From assembly GCF_033001325.1 (NCBI RefSeq), contig NZ_CP133111.1, positions 3,224,001-3,288,000 of the forward strand: a stretch of DNA of 64,000 nt. Reading direction: 5' to 3'. How positions within the stretch are numbered: position 1 is the stretch's first letter; every line of letters begins with the position of its first letter. The notes beneath the pieces are model-generated. The model worked only from the letters and a program-made list of their open reading frames with translations. It searched no databases and was not told the origin of the DNA. Positions 1 through 7,732 of the stretch are shown one piece after another. The stretch is from Rhodopseudomonas sp. BAL398. GTDB lineage: Bacteria > Pseudomonadota > Alphaproteobacteria > Rhizobiales > Xanthobacteraceae. A program made the translations under genes and the position numbers.

Positions 1-306
1 GCGATCCGGCATCAGCATCCCGGCGGCGGCGATGGCGGCTTCGGCATCGGCCGCCAACAGAAACTCGCCCCGCGAAAGCGTGGTGGCGCCGGCGATCACC
101 GCGGCGCGTTTCGGGCAGATGCCGAGACAGCCGGTCTGCACCAGGCGTGGCGGCTTGATGTGCTGGGCGGCGCCGCGCCGCTTCAGCTCGGCCTTGAGCG
201 CCTTGCGCAGCGCCTTGCCGTCGGCCACGCGCGACAAGCATTTCTTGCAAACCAACACTGGCGAGGCGCGACGCGGCCGGGCAATGACGACGGATGGACT
301 GACCAT
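1..306 (-). CDS. [2Fe-2S] thioredoxin-like ferredoxin family protein, C-terminus cut by window edge
   Basis: The reading frame is open from an ATG at 306 down to base 1, so 102 residues are visible and the C-terminus lies outside. Four cysteines are arranged as in thioredoxin-fold [2Fe-2S] ferredoxins: C20 and C23 near the N-terminus (VCKKCLSR), and C60 and C64 in a T-G-C-L-G-I-C-P stretch. Between them is a Lys/Arg-rich helix, as in the (2Fe-2S) ferredoxin-domain family that often sits near metal or cobalamin genes. The family suggests a small cytosolic electron carrier or metal-binding protein; its partner is unknown. A GAGG lies only 2-3 bases before the ATG, so the start is not certain. 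Confidence 0.7.
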   Translation of the reverse strand, partial: MVSPSVVIARPRRASPVLVCKKCLSRVADGKALRKALKAELKRRGAAQHIKPPRLVQTGCLGICPKRAAVIAGATTLSRGEFLLAADAEAAIAAAGMLMPDR

Positions 307-448
307 GACCTCGATATAGGCGCGGCGCCCGCGATGTCGAGCTCGCCGCCGCGCAACCCCGAGGCGCAACCCCGAATTGCCAATTCGACGCCGCGCCCGC
401 ATAGTCGATCGAACCATCCCTCCCGACCGAATCTCAAGGAAATCACCA

Positions 449-889
449 ATGGCGGACGCCGAACTGGATGTCATCATCCGGCAGCTTGCAAAGCAGCAGC
501 ACAAGACCCTGATGGCCGCCGCCAAGGCGCGGCGCGATCGCGCCCTGGGCCTCGCCGCCAAGGCCAAGGACGCCGCCGCCAAGCAGCGCTTCAAGCAGAT
601 CGCGGCGGCGACGATGGAGCAAGGCAGCGCCGCCGCCAAGCGGCTGCAGATCTCGGCCGACAACGCCGCCGACAGTTACGCCCGCGCGCTGCGCAAAGCA
701 GCCGAAGCGCCGGCCGCCAAGCCGCTGGCGCCTGCCAAGAAGAGCGCCGAGAAGCCCGCTGCCGAAAAGCCTGCCAAGAAAATCCCGGCCAACAAGATCC
801 CGACGGGCAAAAAGCCGGCCACCAAAAAAGCCGCTGCGCCGCGCCCCAAGAAGGCCGCCGGCAAATCCGCGACAAAGACCAAGGCCTGA
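449..889 (+). CDS. Histone H1-like Lys/Ala/Pro-rich basic protein
   Basis: A 146-residue protein starting at ATG 449 with AAGGA ending 8 bases upstream. Residues 1 to about 95 are predicted to be helical and rich in Ala, Lys and Gln. From about residue 95 the chain becomes a low-complexity tail of repeated KPA, KKA and AKK blocks ending KSATKTKA, like eukaryotic H1 tails and bacterial H1-like proteins. By analogy it may bind DNA or RNA non-specifically through the tail; no catalytic motif is seen. The frame beginning at 377 is open but its extra N-terminus is Arg-rich and lacks a ribosome binding site. Related basic proteins are common in Bradyrhizobium. Confidence 0.7.
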   Translation: MADAELDVIIRQLAKQQHKTLMAAAKARRDRALGLAAKAKDAAAKQRFKQIAAATMEQGSAAAKRLQISADNAADSYARALRKAAEAPAAKPLAPAKKSAEKPAAEKPAKKIPANKIPTGKKPATKKAAAPRPKKAAGKSATKTKA

Positions 890-915
890 ACCAAGCCTGA
901 TGACGACCGGACGCG

Positions 916-943
916 GTTGTGGCGGCGCAGACGCCGCCACAAC
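916..943. terminator. Hairpin between convergent genes
   Basis: A perfect 12-bp stem (916-927 pairing with 932-943) with a 4-base loop lies in the 95-bp gap between two genes that end facing each other. There is no T-run, so it may block or protect 3' ends rather than act as a classical intrinsic terminator. Confidence 0.5.
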
Positions 944-984
944 GAAAGACCGTAGTCGCGGCGGCCTGACGCCGGCCGCTTCGA

Positions 985-1389
985 TTACTGCCGGATCACC
1001 CCGGCGACCCGCTTGGTCTTCGGATTCACCAGCACGATTTTGTCCTGCAGCATCGCATAGTGATAGTTCTTCACCATCGGCACGTCACTGGCCGCCTTGG
1101 CGGGGAGCGCCTGGGTCTCGAGGCCGCTCGGCACCCTCTCGCCGACATTGCCGAGGAAGCTCGCCGGCGCATTCTGCTTGCTGGCGTCGGCGCTGAGATC
1201 ATTCCACAAAGTCTTGTTCTGTGCCGCCGACAGCGTCAACTTGCCGCTGGCTTTGGCGGATCCGGTGGTCGCATGCGACATGCTGTCATCGGCGCGCGAC
1301 ATGCTTCCGGCCAACGCGGTTGAGACGCCGGAGAGCATCAGCGACGCGGCAAGCGCGAGCGGCAGATATCGCTGGGTGGATTGCTTCAT
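985..1389 (-). CDS. Secreted DUF1236-type protein
   Basis: A 134-residue protein with a clear signal peptide: basic start (MKQSTQRY), hydrophobic core of Leu/Ala, cleavage near STALAG at about residue 27. The C-terminus (MLQDKIVLVNPKTKRVAGVI) matches the DUF1236 pattern, in which a short beta segment reads roughly V-N-D-x-x-V-L-V-x-P-x-T-R-x-V. The family is abundant in Bradyrhizobium and Rhodopseudomonas, is periplasmic, and has no known activity. The upstream in-frame ATG at 1548 would put about 50 non-signal residues in front of the signal peptide, so I chose 1389, which is preceded by AGGAG. Confidence 0.75.
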   Translation of the reverse strand: MKQSTQRYLPLALAASLMLSGVSTALAGSMSRADDSMSHATTGSAKASGKLTLSAAQNKTLWNDLSADASKQNAPASFLGNVGERVPSGLETQALPAKAASDVPMVKNYHYAMLQDKIVLVNPKTKRVAGVIRQ

Positions 1390-1581
1390 GTCAGTACTCC
1401 TGTTGGACTGAATCGTCGCCCCCTCAGCACCCGGGCAACGCCGTGCGCGGCACGCCGTTTCGTTACAAATCCGCAACCGATTCACGACGGCGTGAGCCAT
1501 TGCGGTAGAACAAGCCGCGGCCGCATTTATTGTCTTGGTTGACGGCAATCCCTATTCTCGCCCCCCAATTCGGATCTCGCG

Positions 1582-1860
1582 ATGGCCTGGTTTCTCAATC
1601 ACTATCAATGCTTGCGCTGCCAAGCCAAATGGACCGACCAATGGTCGAGCCTGTGCGACGATGATTGTCCGCAGTGCGGCGCGCGCCAGATGTTGCCGCA
1701 TCTGGCCGAAGAACTGACGACGCTGATCGAACGCGACGGCCACGATTATGTGGTGCGATGGTCGCCAGAGACCGCCGAGAACGAGCCGGATTACCGCGAG
1801 CTCGGCCGCTTTCCGAGCCGCGAGCAGGCGCTGGAATTCCTCGCCGCCGACGGCTACTGA
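1582..1860 (+). CDS. Small zinc-ribbon-like protein
   Basis: A 92-residue protein with cysteines at 10, 13, 25, 29 and 32 (CLRC, CDDDCPQCG), the spacing of a zinc ribbon. The rest is acidic and ends in a helix (SREQALEFLAADGY). The fold suggests metal binding and perhaps a protein or nucleic-acid contact; no function can be assigned. It is transcribed divergently from the DUF1236 gene across a 193-bp gap. Confidence 0.65.
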   Translation: MAWFLNHYQCLRCQAKWTDQWSSLCDDDCPQCGARQMLPHLAEELTTLIERDGHDYVVRWSPETAENEPDYRELGRFPSREQALEFLAADGY

Positions 1861-1997
1861 CGCCGCGCCCCGGCGCTTTGCAGACCCCTGCCCTGACCAC
1901 GCCGCGGGTATGGACGCGTCTATTCCCATACAAAGGCCGACGGAGTTGCTAACGTCGCTGCGCGCCGATTCCACCAACCCGTGCGCAGGAGAACGTC

Positions 1998-2138
1998 ATG
2001 GCCAAGGGTCAGATGAAGAGCAACAAGGAAAAGAAGAAGCCGAAGGCGGATAAAAACGCCAAGAAGGGCGGCGTCGCCAACGTCAACCCATTCGCCGCAT
2101 CGAAGACGCCGTCCGGCCAGGCACCGAACAAGAAGTAG
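1998..2138 (+). CDS. 46-residue Lys-rich small protein
   Basis: ATG 1998 is preceded by CAGGAG at 1987-1992. The product is 46 residues, 14 of them lysine, with a run of K-E-K-K-K-P-K near residue 11 and an uncharged end (PFAASKTPSGQAPNKK). Similar very short Lys-rich proteins recur in Bradyrhizobium and related genomes, from memory, which supports a real gene. It could be a ribosome- or nucleic-acid-associated peptide; that is speculation from charge alone. Confidence 0.6.
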   Translation: MAKGQMKSNKEKKKPKADKNAKKGGVANVNPFAASKTPSGQAPNKK

Positions 2139-2695
2139 GCCGGTCGATCCGACATCGCGCCGCGCTGGGCCGCGCTGAAACCGACGCTGGCGGCACTGAT
2201 CGCCGCAGCGCCGGCAATCGGCTGCGGTCTGGCGCTCGGCGCGGTGGCGCCAGCGCGCTGATCCACGCCGCAACACCGAAGTGGCCGCCGACGCGCCGCG
2301 CCGCCCGCAGCCACGAAGGGACCGCGCGAACCCAGGGTCGGCAGGCTCGCTGGATAGCAGTAAAACCCGGCCCTGACGCCGATCGGCGCGACCATCGGAG
2401 CGATCAGCGCCGCTGACACTATTTGGCTGATCCCGCTGCGCGACGTCAAAATGCAGACCCGACGGGAACCAGCGCACGGTTAGCCGCGCCGGGGCCCCCC
2501 ACCGCCACATCTTCGCCACAAACCATTCTGGCGGGGGCCTTTTTGCATTTGTGCATTGCACAATAACACATTGCATTCTATTAAAATGCGCTTAGTTGGT
2601 AGCTAACGATTATCATAGTCAGCATCCCGCCACGGCGTCCATTTTTGACGCCCATGAGTGGCTGACTGCAACTCAGTTCCAGAGAGCCTGATCGC
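2139..2695. other. Intergenic stretch with no convincing gene
   Basis: 557 bp without a supported gene. Bases 2150-2270 in the plus frame read as an Ala/Leu-rich hydrophobic segment that stops at 2263, and 2380-2480 also looks coding-like but is not joined to it. This could be a decayed gene, but no family is recognisable. From about 2540 to 2620 the base composition becomes AT-rich and looks like a promoter region for the next gene. Confidence 0.4.
2556..2584 (+). promoter_or_regulatory. Candidate sigma-70 promoter for the NTF2-like gene
   Basis: TTGCAC at 2556-2561 and TATTAA at 2579-2584 are separated by 17 bp in the only AT-rich part of the gap. The start codon is about 110 bp downstream. 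Found by eye only. Confidence 0.3.
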
Positions 2696-3130
2696 ATGAC
2701 AGAGCACAGCCTCTGGCGTTTTTCGCGCGCGTTACATCGCGCGCTGAACGAACGCCGGATCGACGAACTCGCCAACCTTATCGACGACAATATTGATTGG
2801 GCGATCTATGGGCCGATCGACATGTTCCCATTCCTCGGCGTGCGCCACGGCAAGGCTGAAGTAATCGAGGTCTGCGCGCAGATCGGCAACACCGTGCGCG
2901 TGCAACGGTTCGATCGCGAATCGATCATGCTGGGAGTCGATTCGGCTGCCTCGATGATGCGCTATTCGCTGACCGCGCTGACCTCCAACAAGCAGATCAG
3001 CGTGCGGCTTGCGCTGTTCGCGCAGTTCAGGGACCAGCGCCTGACCAGCATGCGCATGCTGCTTGATACGTTCGATCTGGTCGAGCAGGCGCTCGGCAAT
3101 CCGATCGACCTGCCGCGGCTCGCCGGCTAG
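2696..3130 (+). CDS. NTF2/SnoaL-like family protein
   Basis: A 144-residue single-domain protein. It opens with a helix (LWRFSRALHRALNERRIDELANLIDDNIDW), then YGP, then FLGVRHGKAEVIE, which is the usual helix - strand - GxRxGxxAV pattern of SnoaL/NTF2-like cone folds. The family includes ketosteroid isomerase-like enzymes and many stress proteins, so neither substrate nor reaction can be predicted. A dispersed repeat begins 2 bp after its stop codon. Confidence 0.7.
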   Translation: MTEHSLWRFSRALHRALNERRIDELANLIDDNIDWAIYGPIDMFPFLGVRHGKAEVIEVCAQIGNTVRVQRFDRESIMLGVDSAASMMRYSLTALTSNKQISVRLALFAQFRDQRLTSMRMLLDTFDLVEQALGNPIDLPRLAG

Positions 3131-3131
3131 C

Positions 3132-3223
3132 GCAATTCCGGTTCTGATAGATCAGAGCCGGAGCTAGATTTTTGTCCGACACGTTTTTTCACGCGAACCG
3201 GTCCCAACTTCGCTCGAAAACGC
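3132..3223. repeat. Dispersed repeat family F, copy 1 (reverse orientation)
   Basis: Contains a terminal palindrome (ATTCCGGTTCTGAT ... ATCAGAGCCGGAG) followed by a conserved core with ACGCGAACCGGTCCC and CGCTCGAAAACGCT. The same core and palindrome recur in the opposite orientation at 56895-56997, and the core alone at 43881-43932. All three begin within a few bases of a stop codon. Confidence 0.75.
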
Positions 3224-3386
3224 TCCCGCCGCCCCGGGCGGGCACCGGTTGGGCTCGAATCCGCCGAAAGACCGAGCTGCCGCCGCAGATTGGCCCCGAT
3301 GCGGTCAAATTGCACGGGCTGATGGTAAGGCTAGATCGTTGTGCGGGGACAACCGCGCTGCCACATCGCCACAAGGGGAACAGCCG

Positions 3387-3809
3387 ATGAACGCCACGCC
3401 ATTCGAGAAGCCCGAAACATCCGAAGTCGACGACAACCTCGCCGCCGTCTCCGAGGTTGAGGCCGGGATCCGCGACTTCGTCCGCAATGATATCGCCTAT
3501 CTGCGGCGGCCGACGCCGGGCTTGGCCAATGCCGACGCCGACATTCCGCTCGATCTCGGCGCCGAAGCCACCGTCAACAACGTCAATTCACTGATCCAGC
3601 GAGTGGCCGGAACCTCGCTGGCCGAAATCGAGAATCTGATGGGCGAGCTCGAAGCGCTGCGCGATCTGCTGCACAGCGAGGGCCAGCGGGTCCAGCGCGA
3701 GATTTCCGGCTATGCCCAGCTCAGCCAGGCCGCGATGAAATCCACCCGGATGATCGCCGACAATGTCGCGCAATGGAAGCGCACCGCCGACGGCATTCGC
3801 AAAGGCTGA
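3387..3809 (+). CDS. Conserved hypothetical protein, helical, about 140 aa
   Basis: ATG 3387 follows AAGGGGAAC. The product has 140 residues: an acidic N-terminus (about 1-40), then long amphipathic helices (LAEIENLMGELEALRDLLHSEGQRVQREISGY) and a C-terminal helix ending WKRTADGIRKG. It has no signal peptide or membrane segment. The pattern fits a cytosolic coiled-coil protein; I recognise no named domain. It ends 53 bp before a strong terminator. Confidence 0.6.
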   Translation: MNATPFEKPETSEVDDNLAAVSEVEAGIRDFVRNDIAYLRRPTPGLANADADIPLDLGAEATVNNVNSLIQRVAGTSLAEIENLMGELEALRDLLHSEGQRVQREISGYAQLSQAAMKSTRMIADNVAQWKRTADGIRKG

Positions 3810-3862
3810 CACCGCGAATTCCGCAGCCGCCGCGGCATCCCGCCGGTTCCTGCGGAGCGCAC

Positions 3863-3900
3863 AAAAAACGCAGCCATTGCAAGATGGCTGCGTTTTTTTT
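3863..3900. terminator. Strong bidirectional intrinsic terminator
   Basis: An A-run, then the stem ACGCAGCCAT / ATGGCTGCGT with a short loop, then eight T residues. The A-run on one side and T-run on the other mean it can terminate transcription from both convergent neighbours (genes ending at 3809 and 3971). Confidence 0.9.
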
Positions 3901-3970
3901 GTGGTGCGTCACCTGCGCGGTCAGGACCGGGCCCGGCAGCAGGCGGGCGTTTGGCCGCCAGCCGCCGCGA

Positions 3971-4123
3971 TCAGCGGCTCGCCGCCGTCACGGCCGGAGC
4001 GGATTCGAACGAATAAGCGCCGTCGGCATAGCCCTTGACCACCATGCAAGTGGTGATCATCACCGCCAGCGTAACGGAAGCAAAAACAAGGCCGACAAGT
4101 TTCAGCCCCGTGTTATCAGCCAT
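3971..4123 (-). CDS. Small single-pass membrane protein
   Basis: A 50-residue protein starting at ATG 4123, preceded by AGAGGA. Residues 7 to about 28 (LKLVGLVFASVTLAVMITTCMV) form one transmembrane helix, followed by a short polar tail (KGYADGAYSFESAPAVTAASR). Longer in-frame starts up to 4195 lack a ribosome binding site. Function unknown. Confidence 0.6.
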   Translation of the reverse strand: MADNTGLKLVGLVFASVTLAVMITTCMVVKGYADGAYSFESAPAVTAASR

Positions 4124-4267
4124 CGTCGTAAGTCCTCTTGATGTGTTGTTCGATTGAGCAGAGCTCCCGCAAGGTGTCCAAAATATTAACGGCAAGGCCT
4201 TTGGAGCGGTTGCGGTGTCGAAAAATTGACGAGTTGATTAAAATGTCACACTCGGCGCCCCCGACGC

Positions 4268-4750
4268 TTAGGTGACCCCGGACCGGCGCGGCACGAAAGC
4301 CGTCGCCAGGAACGAGAACACCACCTCGCCGCGCTGATTGGTGCCAGTGTTCCGAGCCTGCAGGATGCCCCATTCGGGACGCGAATCCGAGGTTCGCAGC
4401 GATTCGATCACGCTGGAAAAGCTCACAATGTCGCCGGCCAGCACCGGCTTGATCCAGCGCAGCTCGCGAAACCCCGGCGACGGCCCGCCGACCGCGACCG
4501 GCTCGCCGCGCGCGGCCTCCTCGGCTGCCTGTCGCTGATGGTCGGCCACCAGCAGCTTCATGCAGACCGAGCCGACATGCCAGCCCGAGGCCGCCAAGCC
4601 GCCGAACAGCGAGTTGCGGCCGGCCTCCTCGTCGAGATGAAACGGCTGCGGATCGAATTTTGCGGCGAATTCCTTGATCAGCTCGGCCGTGAAAGTGAAC
4701 GACCCCAGATCGCGGCACTGGCCGATCACGATGTCTTCGAAGAAACGCAT
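4268..4750 (-). CDS. MaoC-family dehydratase, second of a tandem pair
   Basis: A 160-residue single hot-dog domain. The hydratase core F-D-P-Q-P-F-H-L-D-E-E-A has the Asp and His used by MaoC/R-hydratases on enoyl-CoA thioesters, and the usual GLAASGWH helix follows. It lies 9 bp downstream of a paralogous MaoC gene. Single-domain MaoC proteins work as dimers, and tandem pairs are often heterodimeric, so the two products may assemble together. Substrate (short-chain or branched enoyl-CoA) is not determined. Confidence 0.85.
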   Translation of the reverse strand: MRFFEDIVIGQCRDLGSFTFTAELIKEFAAKFDPQPFHLDEEAGRNSLFGGLAASGWHVGSVCMKLLVADHQRQAAEEAARGEPVAVGGPSPGFRELRWIKPVLAGDIVSFSSVIESLRTSDSRPEWGILQARNTGTNQRGEVVFSFLATAFVPRRSGVT

Positions 4751-4759
4751 GAGCCCGCC

Positions 4760-5218
4760 CTAATTCGCCGCGACCGCGGCGCGGCGCCGGATGATGATCG
4801 GCGACACCATCTCGCACAATTTCTGGCCGGCGCCGTTGCGGACGCTGCATTTGAAGGTGACGATGCCGGTTTCGGGCCGGCTTTGCGACACCCGCGCCTG
4901 CGCCACCTCGACATCGAGGGTGAGATCGTCGCCCGGACGGAACGGCGCCAGCCAGCGCATCTCGTCGACGCCCGGCGAGCCCAGCGACGCGGTGCGCAGC
5001 AGATAGCCGTCGCACATCATCCGCATCATGATCGAGCACAAGTGCCAGCCCGACCCCGACAGCCCCTTCAACATCGAGGCATTGGCGGCCTCGTCGTCGA
5101 GATGCATCGGCTGCGGATCGAATTCGCTGGCAAAGGCGATGATCTCCTCGCGCGTCACGCGGCGAGGTCCAAAGCTGCCGAAATGGCCGGGAGGGAAGTC
5201 TTCGAAGCTGAGGGTCAT
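4760..5218 (-). CDS. MaoC-family dehydratase, first of a tandem pair
   Basis: A 152-residue hot-dog protein with FDPQPMHLDDEAA and GLSGSGWHLCS, the same landmarks as the downstream gene, so the two arose by duplication. Middle and C-terminal halves differ considerably. The family hydrates trans-2-enoyl-CoA or acts on related thioesters in the cytosol. The 9-bp spacing implies one transcript. The upstream start region overlaps no other gene; a DUF4282 membrane protein is divergent. Confidence 0.85.
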   Translation of the reverse strand: MTLSFEDFPPGHFGSFGPRRVTREEIIAFASEFDPQPMHLDDEAANASMLKGLSGSGWHLCSIMMRMMCDGYLLRTASLGSPGVDEMRWLAPFRPGDDLTLDVEVAQARVSQSRPETGIVTFKCSVRNGAGQKLCEMVSPIIIRRRAAVAAN

Positions 5219-5301
5219 GATGGCATTTTGCTGGCGGGAGCCTGATTGTGGCCGTTATTGCAGGCAATCACAAGCCACGCAATCCGACGGCCGGGAGACC
5301 A

Positions 5302-5598
5302 ATGATGTTCGAATTTCGCGACCTTTTTCAATGGGACCGGTTCATCACCCCGACGATCATCAAGACCTTCTACTGGCTGGTGATCGCCCTGATGGTGCTG
5401 TTCGGAATCTCGGGGATTTTCTCGGGCCTGGCCGCGATGGCGGTGAGCCCGTTCAGCGGCTTCATCCTGGTGCTGTCCAGCATCGCCAGCGTTATCGTCG
5501 GCATCGTGTTCTCGCGCATCGTCGCGGAGTTCATCCTGATCGTGTTCCGCATCAACGAACATCTCGGCGCGATCCGCGACGAGGGACAGTTGCGGTAG
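5302..5598 (+). CDS. DUF4282 membrane protein
   Basis: A 98-residue protein beginning MMFEFRDLFQWDRFITP. It has two strong hydrophobic segments, about 22-46 (FYWLVIALMVLFGISGIFSG) and 52-80 (FSGFILVLSSIASVIVGIVFSRI), then the family-typical cytosolic end VAEFILIVFRINEHL. This matches the DUF4282 layout, a short inner-membrane protein of unknown function. An in-frame start at 5248 exists; 5302 fits the domain start. Confidence 0.75.
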   Translation: MMFEFRDLFQWDRFITPTIIKTFYWLVIALMVLFGISGIFSGLAAMAVSPFSGFILVLSSIASVIVGIVFSRIVAEFILIVFRINEHLGAIRDEGQLR

Positions 5599-5700
5599 AT
5601 TTTTCGCGCGTCTTCTCGTGATGCTGAGGTGCCCGCGCGCCGACATGTGGTGAGTTCGATCGAGCACCGCATCGCGCGGGGCTCGAATCAAACATGATTT

Positions 5701-5808
5701 CGTCATTGCGAGCCGAGGACGGCGCATCGCGCCGTCCGACCGCGAAGCAATCCAGGGCCGCCAAGCAAGGACTGGATTGCTTCGTCGCAAGTGCTCCTCG
5801 CAATGACG
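5701..5808. repeat. Dispersed palindromic repeat family A, copy 1
   Basis: Begins CGTCATTGCGAGCC and ends GCTCCTCGCAATGACG, so the ends are inverted repeats; the inner part repeats GCAATCCAG / CTGGATTGC. Other copies are at 23553-23659, 42790-42897, 48302-48409 and 51757-51839. It fills a convergent junction. Confidence 0.85.
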
Positions 5809-5867
5809 ACCTTGAAGGCCTCGTTTTGTTGATCGCTTCAGCGGTCAGGCGCTCAGGCTGACGGGCG

Positions 5868-6965
5868 TCAGTTATTGAACCGGAAATGCATCACGTCGCC
5901 GTCGGCGACGACGTATTCCTTGCCTTCCAGCCGCAATTTGCCGTTGTCGCGCGCGCCGGCTTCACCGCCGAAGGCGACATAGTCCTCATAGGCGATGGTC
6001 TCGGCGCGAATGAAGCCCTTTTCGAAATCGGTATGGATCACGGCGGCACCCTGCGGCGCCTTGGTGCCCTTGGTGATGGTCCAGGCCCGGGTCTCCTTCG
6101 GGCCGACGGTGAAATAGGTGATCAGGTGCAATAGCTCGTAGCCGGCGCGGATCAGCCGGTCGAGCCCGGCCTCTTCCAGCCCCAGCGTGTCGAGGAATTC
6201 GGCGCGCTCTTCCTTCGACAGCGTGGCGATTTCGGATTCGATTTTCGCCGAGATCGCCACCGCGACCGCGCCTTCCTTCTTGGCGTGGTCCATCACCGCC
6301 TGCGACAGCGCATTGCCGGTGGCGGCGGCGCCCTCCTCGACATTGCAGACATAGAGCACCGGCTTTGAGGTCAACAGGCCGAGCATGCCGAAGGCGCGCT
6401 CCTCTTCCGGCTTGCGCTCGAGAAAGCGCGCGGGACGGCCGTCGCGCAGCAGCACCAGAGCGCGCTGCACCAGGTCGAGCTGTTCCTTGGCGTCCTTGTC
6501 GGCGCCCTTGGCCTTCTTGGTCAGGTTGTCGACGCGCTTTTCCAGGCTGTCGAGATCGGCCAGCATCAGCTCGGTCTCGATGGTCTCGATGTCGCTGAGC
6601 GGCGAGATCTTGCCCTCGACATGGGTGATGTCGTCATCGATGAAGCAGCGCACCACATGGGCGATGGCGTCGACCTCGCGGATGGTGGCGAGAAACTGGT
6701 TGCCGAGACCCTCGCCTTTCGACGCGCCCTTCACCAGCCCGGCGATATCGACAAAGGTCAGCCGGGTCGGGATGATCTGCGCCGACTTGCCGGCGGCAGC
6801 CAATTTATCGAGCCGCGGATCCGGCACCGCCACCTCGCCGACATTCGGCTCGATGGTGCAGAACGGATAATTCGCCGCCTGCGCCGCCGCGGTTTCGGTC
6901 AGCGCGTTGAACAGCGTCGATTTGCCGACATTCGGCAGGCCGACGATACCGCATTTGAATCCCAT
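5868..6965 (-). CDS. ychF: Redox-regulated ATPase YchF
   Basis: A 365-residue Obg-family P-loop protein. The N-terminus carries [15 protein letters not shown] (P-loop) and [22 protein letters not shown] (switch region). The nucleotide-specificity segment reads YVCNVEEG, the YchF variant that favours ATP over GTP. The C-terminal TGS-like domain includes [15 protein letters not shown] and [11 protein letters not shown]. YchF binds ribosomes and acts in stress and translation control. AGAGGA precedes ATG 6965. Pth follows downstream on the same strand after a repeat, a common alphaproteobacterial order. Confidence 0.97.
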   Translation of the reverse strand: MGFKCGIVGLPNVGKSTLFNALTETAAAQAANYPFCTIEPNVGEVAVPDPRLDKLAAAGKSAQIIPTRLTFVDIAGLVKGASKGEGLGNQFLATIREVDAIAHVVRCFIDDDITHVEGKISPLSDIETIETELMLADLDSLEKRVDNLTKKAKGADKDAKEQLDLVQRALVLLRDGRPARFLERKPEEERAFGMLGLLTSKPVLYVCNVEEGAAATGNALSQAVMDHAKKEGAVAVAISAKIESEIATLSKEERAEFLDTLGLEEAGLDRLIRAGYELLHLITYFTVGPKETRAWTITKGTKAPQGAAVIHTDFEKGFIRAETIAYEDYVAFGGEAGARDNGKLRLEGKEYVVADGDVMHFRFNN

Positions 6966-6988
6966 GACCTGTCCTCTGAATCAGAGTT

Positions 6989-7071
6989 CGTCATGCCCGC
7001 GCTCGTCGCGGGCATCCACGTCTTCCTTGACCATCAAGGCGTGGATGGCCGGGACAAGCCCGGCCATGACG
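6989..7071. repeat. Dispersed palindromic repeat family E, copy 1
   Basis: An inverted structure around CCGGGACAAGCCCGG with outer CGTCATG / CATGACG ends, between pth and ychF. Related copies are at 18073-18157 and 48481-48570. Confidence 0.65.
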
Positions 7072-7105
7072 GCGTGTTACATTTGGTGCAGCGGAGGGCT
7101 CAATC

Positions 7106-7711
7106 TTACTTCTCTGCCTTGTCACCTTTGTCCAAAAATCCCTTGGCCTGCATCGCCAGATGCACCTTGTTGGCAAAGGTCGAGTCGCGGCCCGCAGCCA
7201 CCAAAGCGGCATTGACCGCCACCGCCTCGACCAAAGCCTCGACCCAGGGCCGCTCGGACTTGGCGAAATCGTTGAGTACGTGGCCGTGCACCAGCTCCTT
7301 GACGCCGGGATGCCCGACGCCGAGCCGGACCCGGCGATACTCATTGCCGACATGCGCCGAAATCGACCGCAACCCGTTATGTCCGGCGATGCCGCCGCCG
7401 ATCTTCACCCGCAGCTTGGCGTCCGGCAGTTCGATCTCGTCGTGAAACACCGTGATGTCGCCGAGCTCGAGCTTGAAGAAATTCGCGGCCTCCTGCACGG
7501 CGCGGCCGGACTCGTTCATATAGGTCAGCGGCTTCAGCAAGGTGACGCGCTCGCCGTCGAGCGCGCCGTCGGCGGTCTCGCCCTGAAAGCGACGGCGCCA
7601 TGGCGAAAAGCCATGACGCCGCGCGATCTCGTCGATGACCATGAAACCGATATTGTGGCGGTTGCCCTGGTACTTGGCGCCAGGGTTTCCCAATCCAACA
7701 AACAGTCGCAT
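7106..7711 (-). CDS. pth: Peptidyl-tRNA hydrolase
   Basis: A 201-residue enzyme that frees tRNA from stalled peptidyl-tRNA. Family landmarks are present in order: [18 protein letters not shown] (Asn10 and catalytic His21 region), HDEIELP (Asp), [13 protein letters not shown] and [10 protein letters not shown]. Length is normal. It starts at ATG 7711, 21 bp downstream of the rplY stop, so the two are probably co-transcribed. Confidence 0.97.
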   Translation of the reverse strand: MRLFVGLGNPGAKYQGNRHNIGFMVIDEIARRHGFSPWRRRFQGETADGALDGERVTLLKPLTYMNESGRAVQEAANFFKLELGDITVFHDEIELPDAKLRVKIGGGIAGHNGLRSISAHVGNEYRRVRLGVGHPGVKELVHGHVLNDFAKSERPWVEALVEAVAVNAALVAAGRDSTFANKVHLAMQAKGFLDKGDKAEK

Positions 7712-7732
7712 GACGCGGCGTCCCGCGCCGGC

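Noticed and set aside
2009-2576. 146- and 218-codon frames on the minus strand
   Set aside because: They run over the 46-residue gene and a non-coding-like gap, with Arg/Ala-rich composition and no ribosome binding site.
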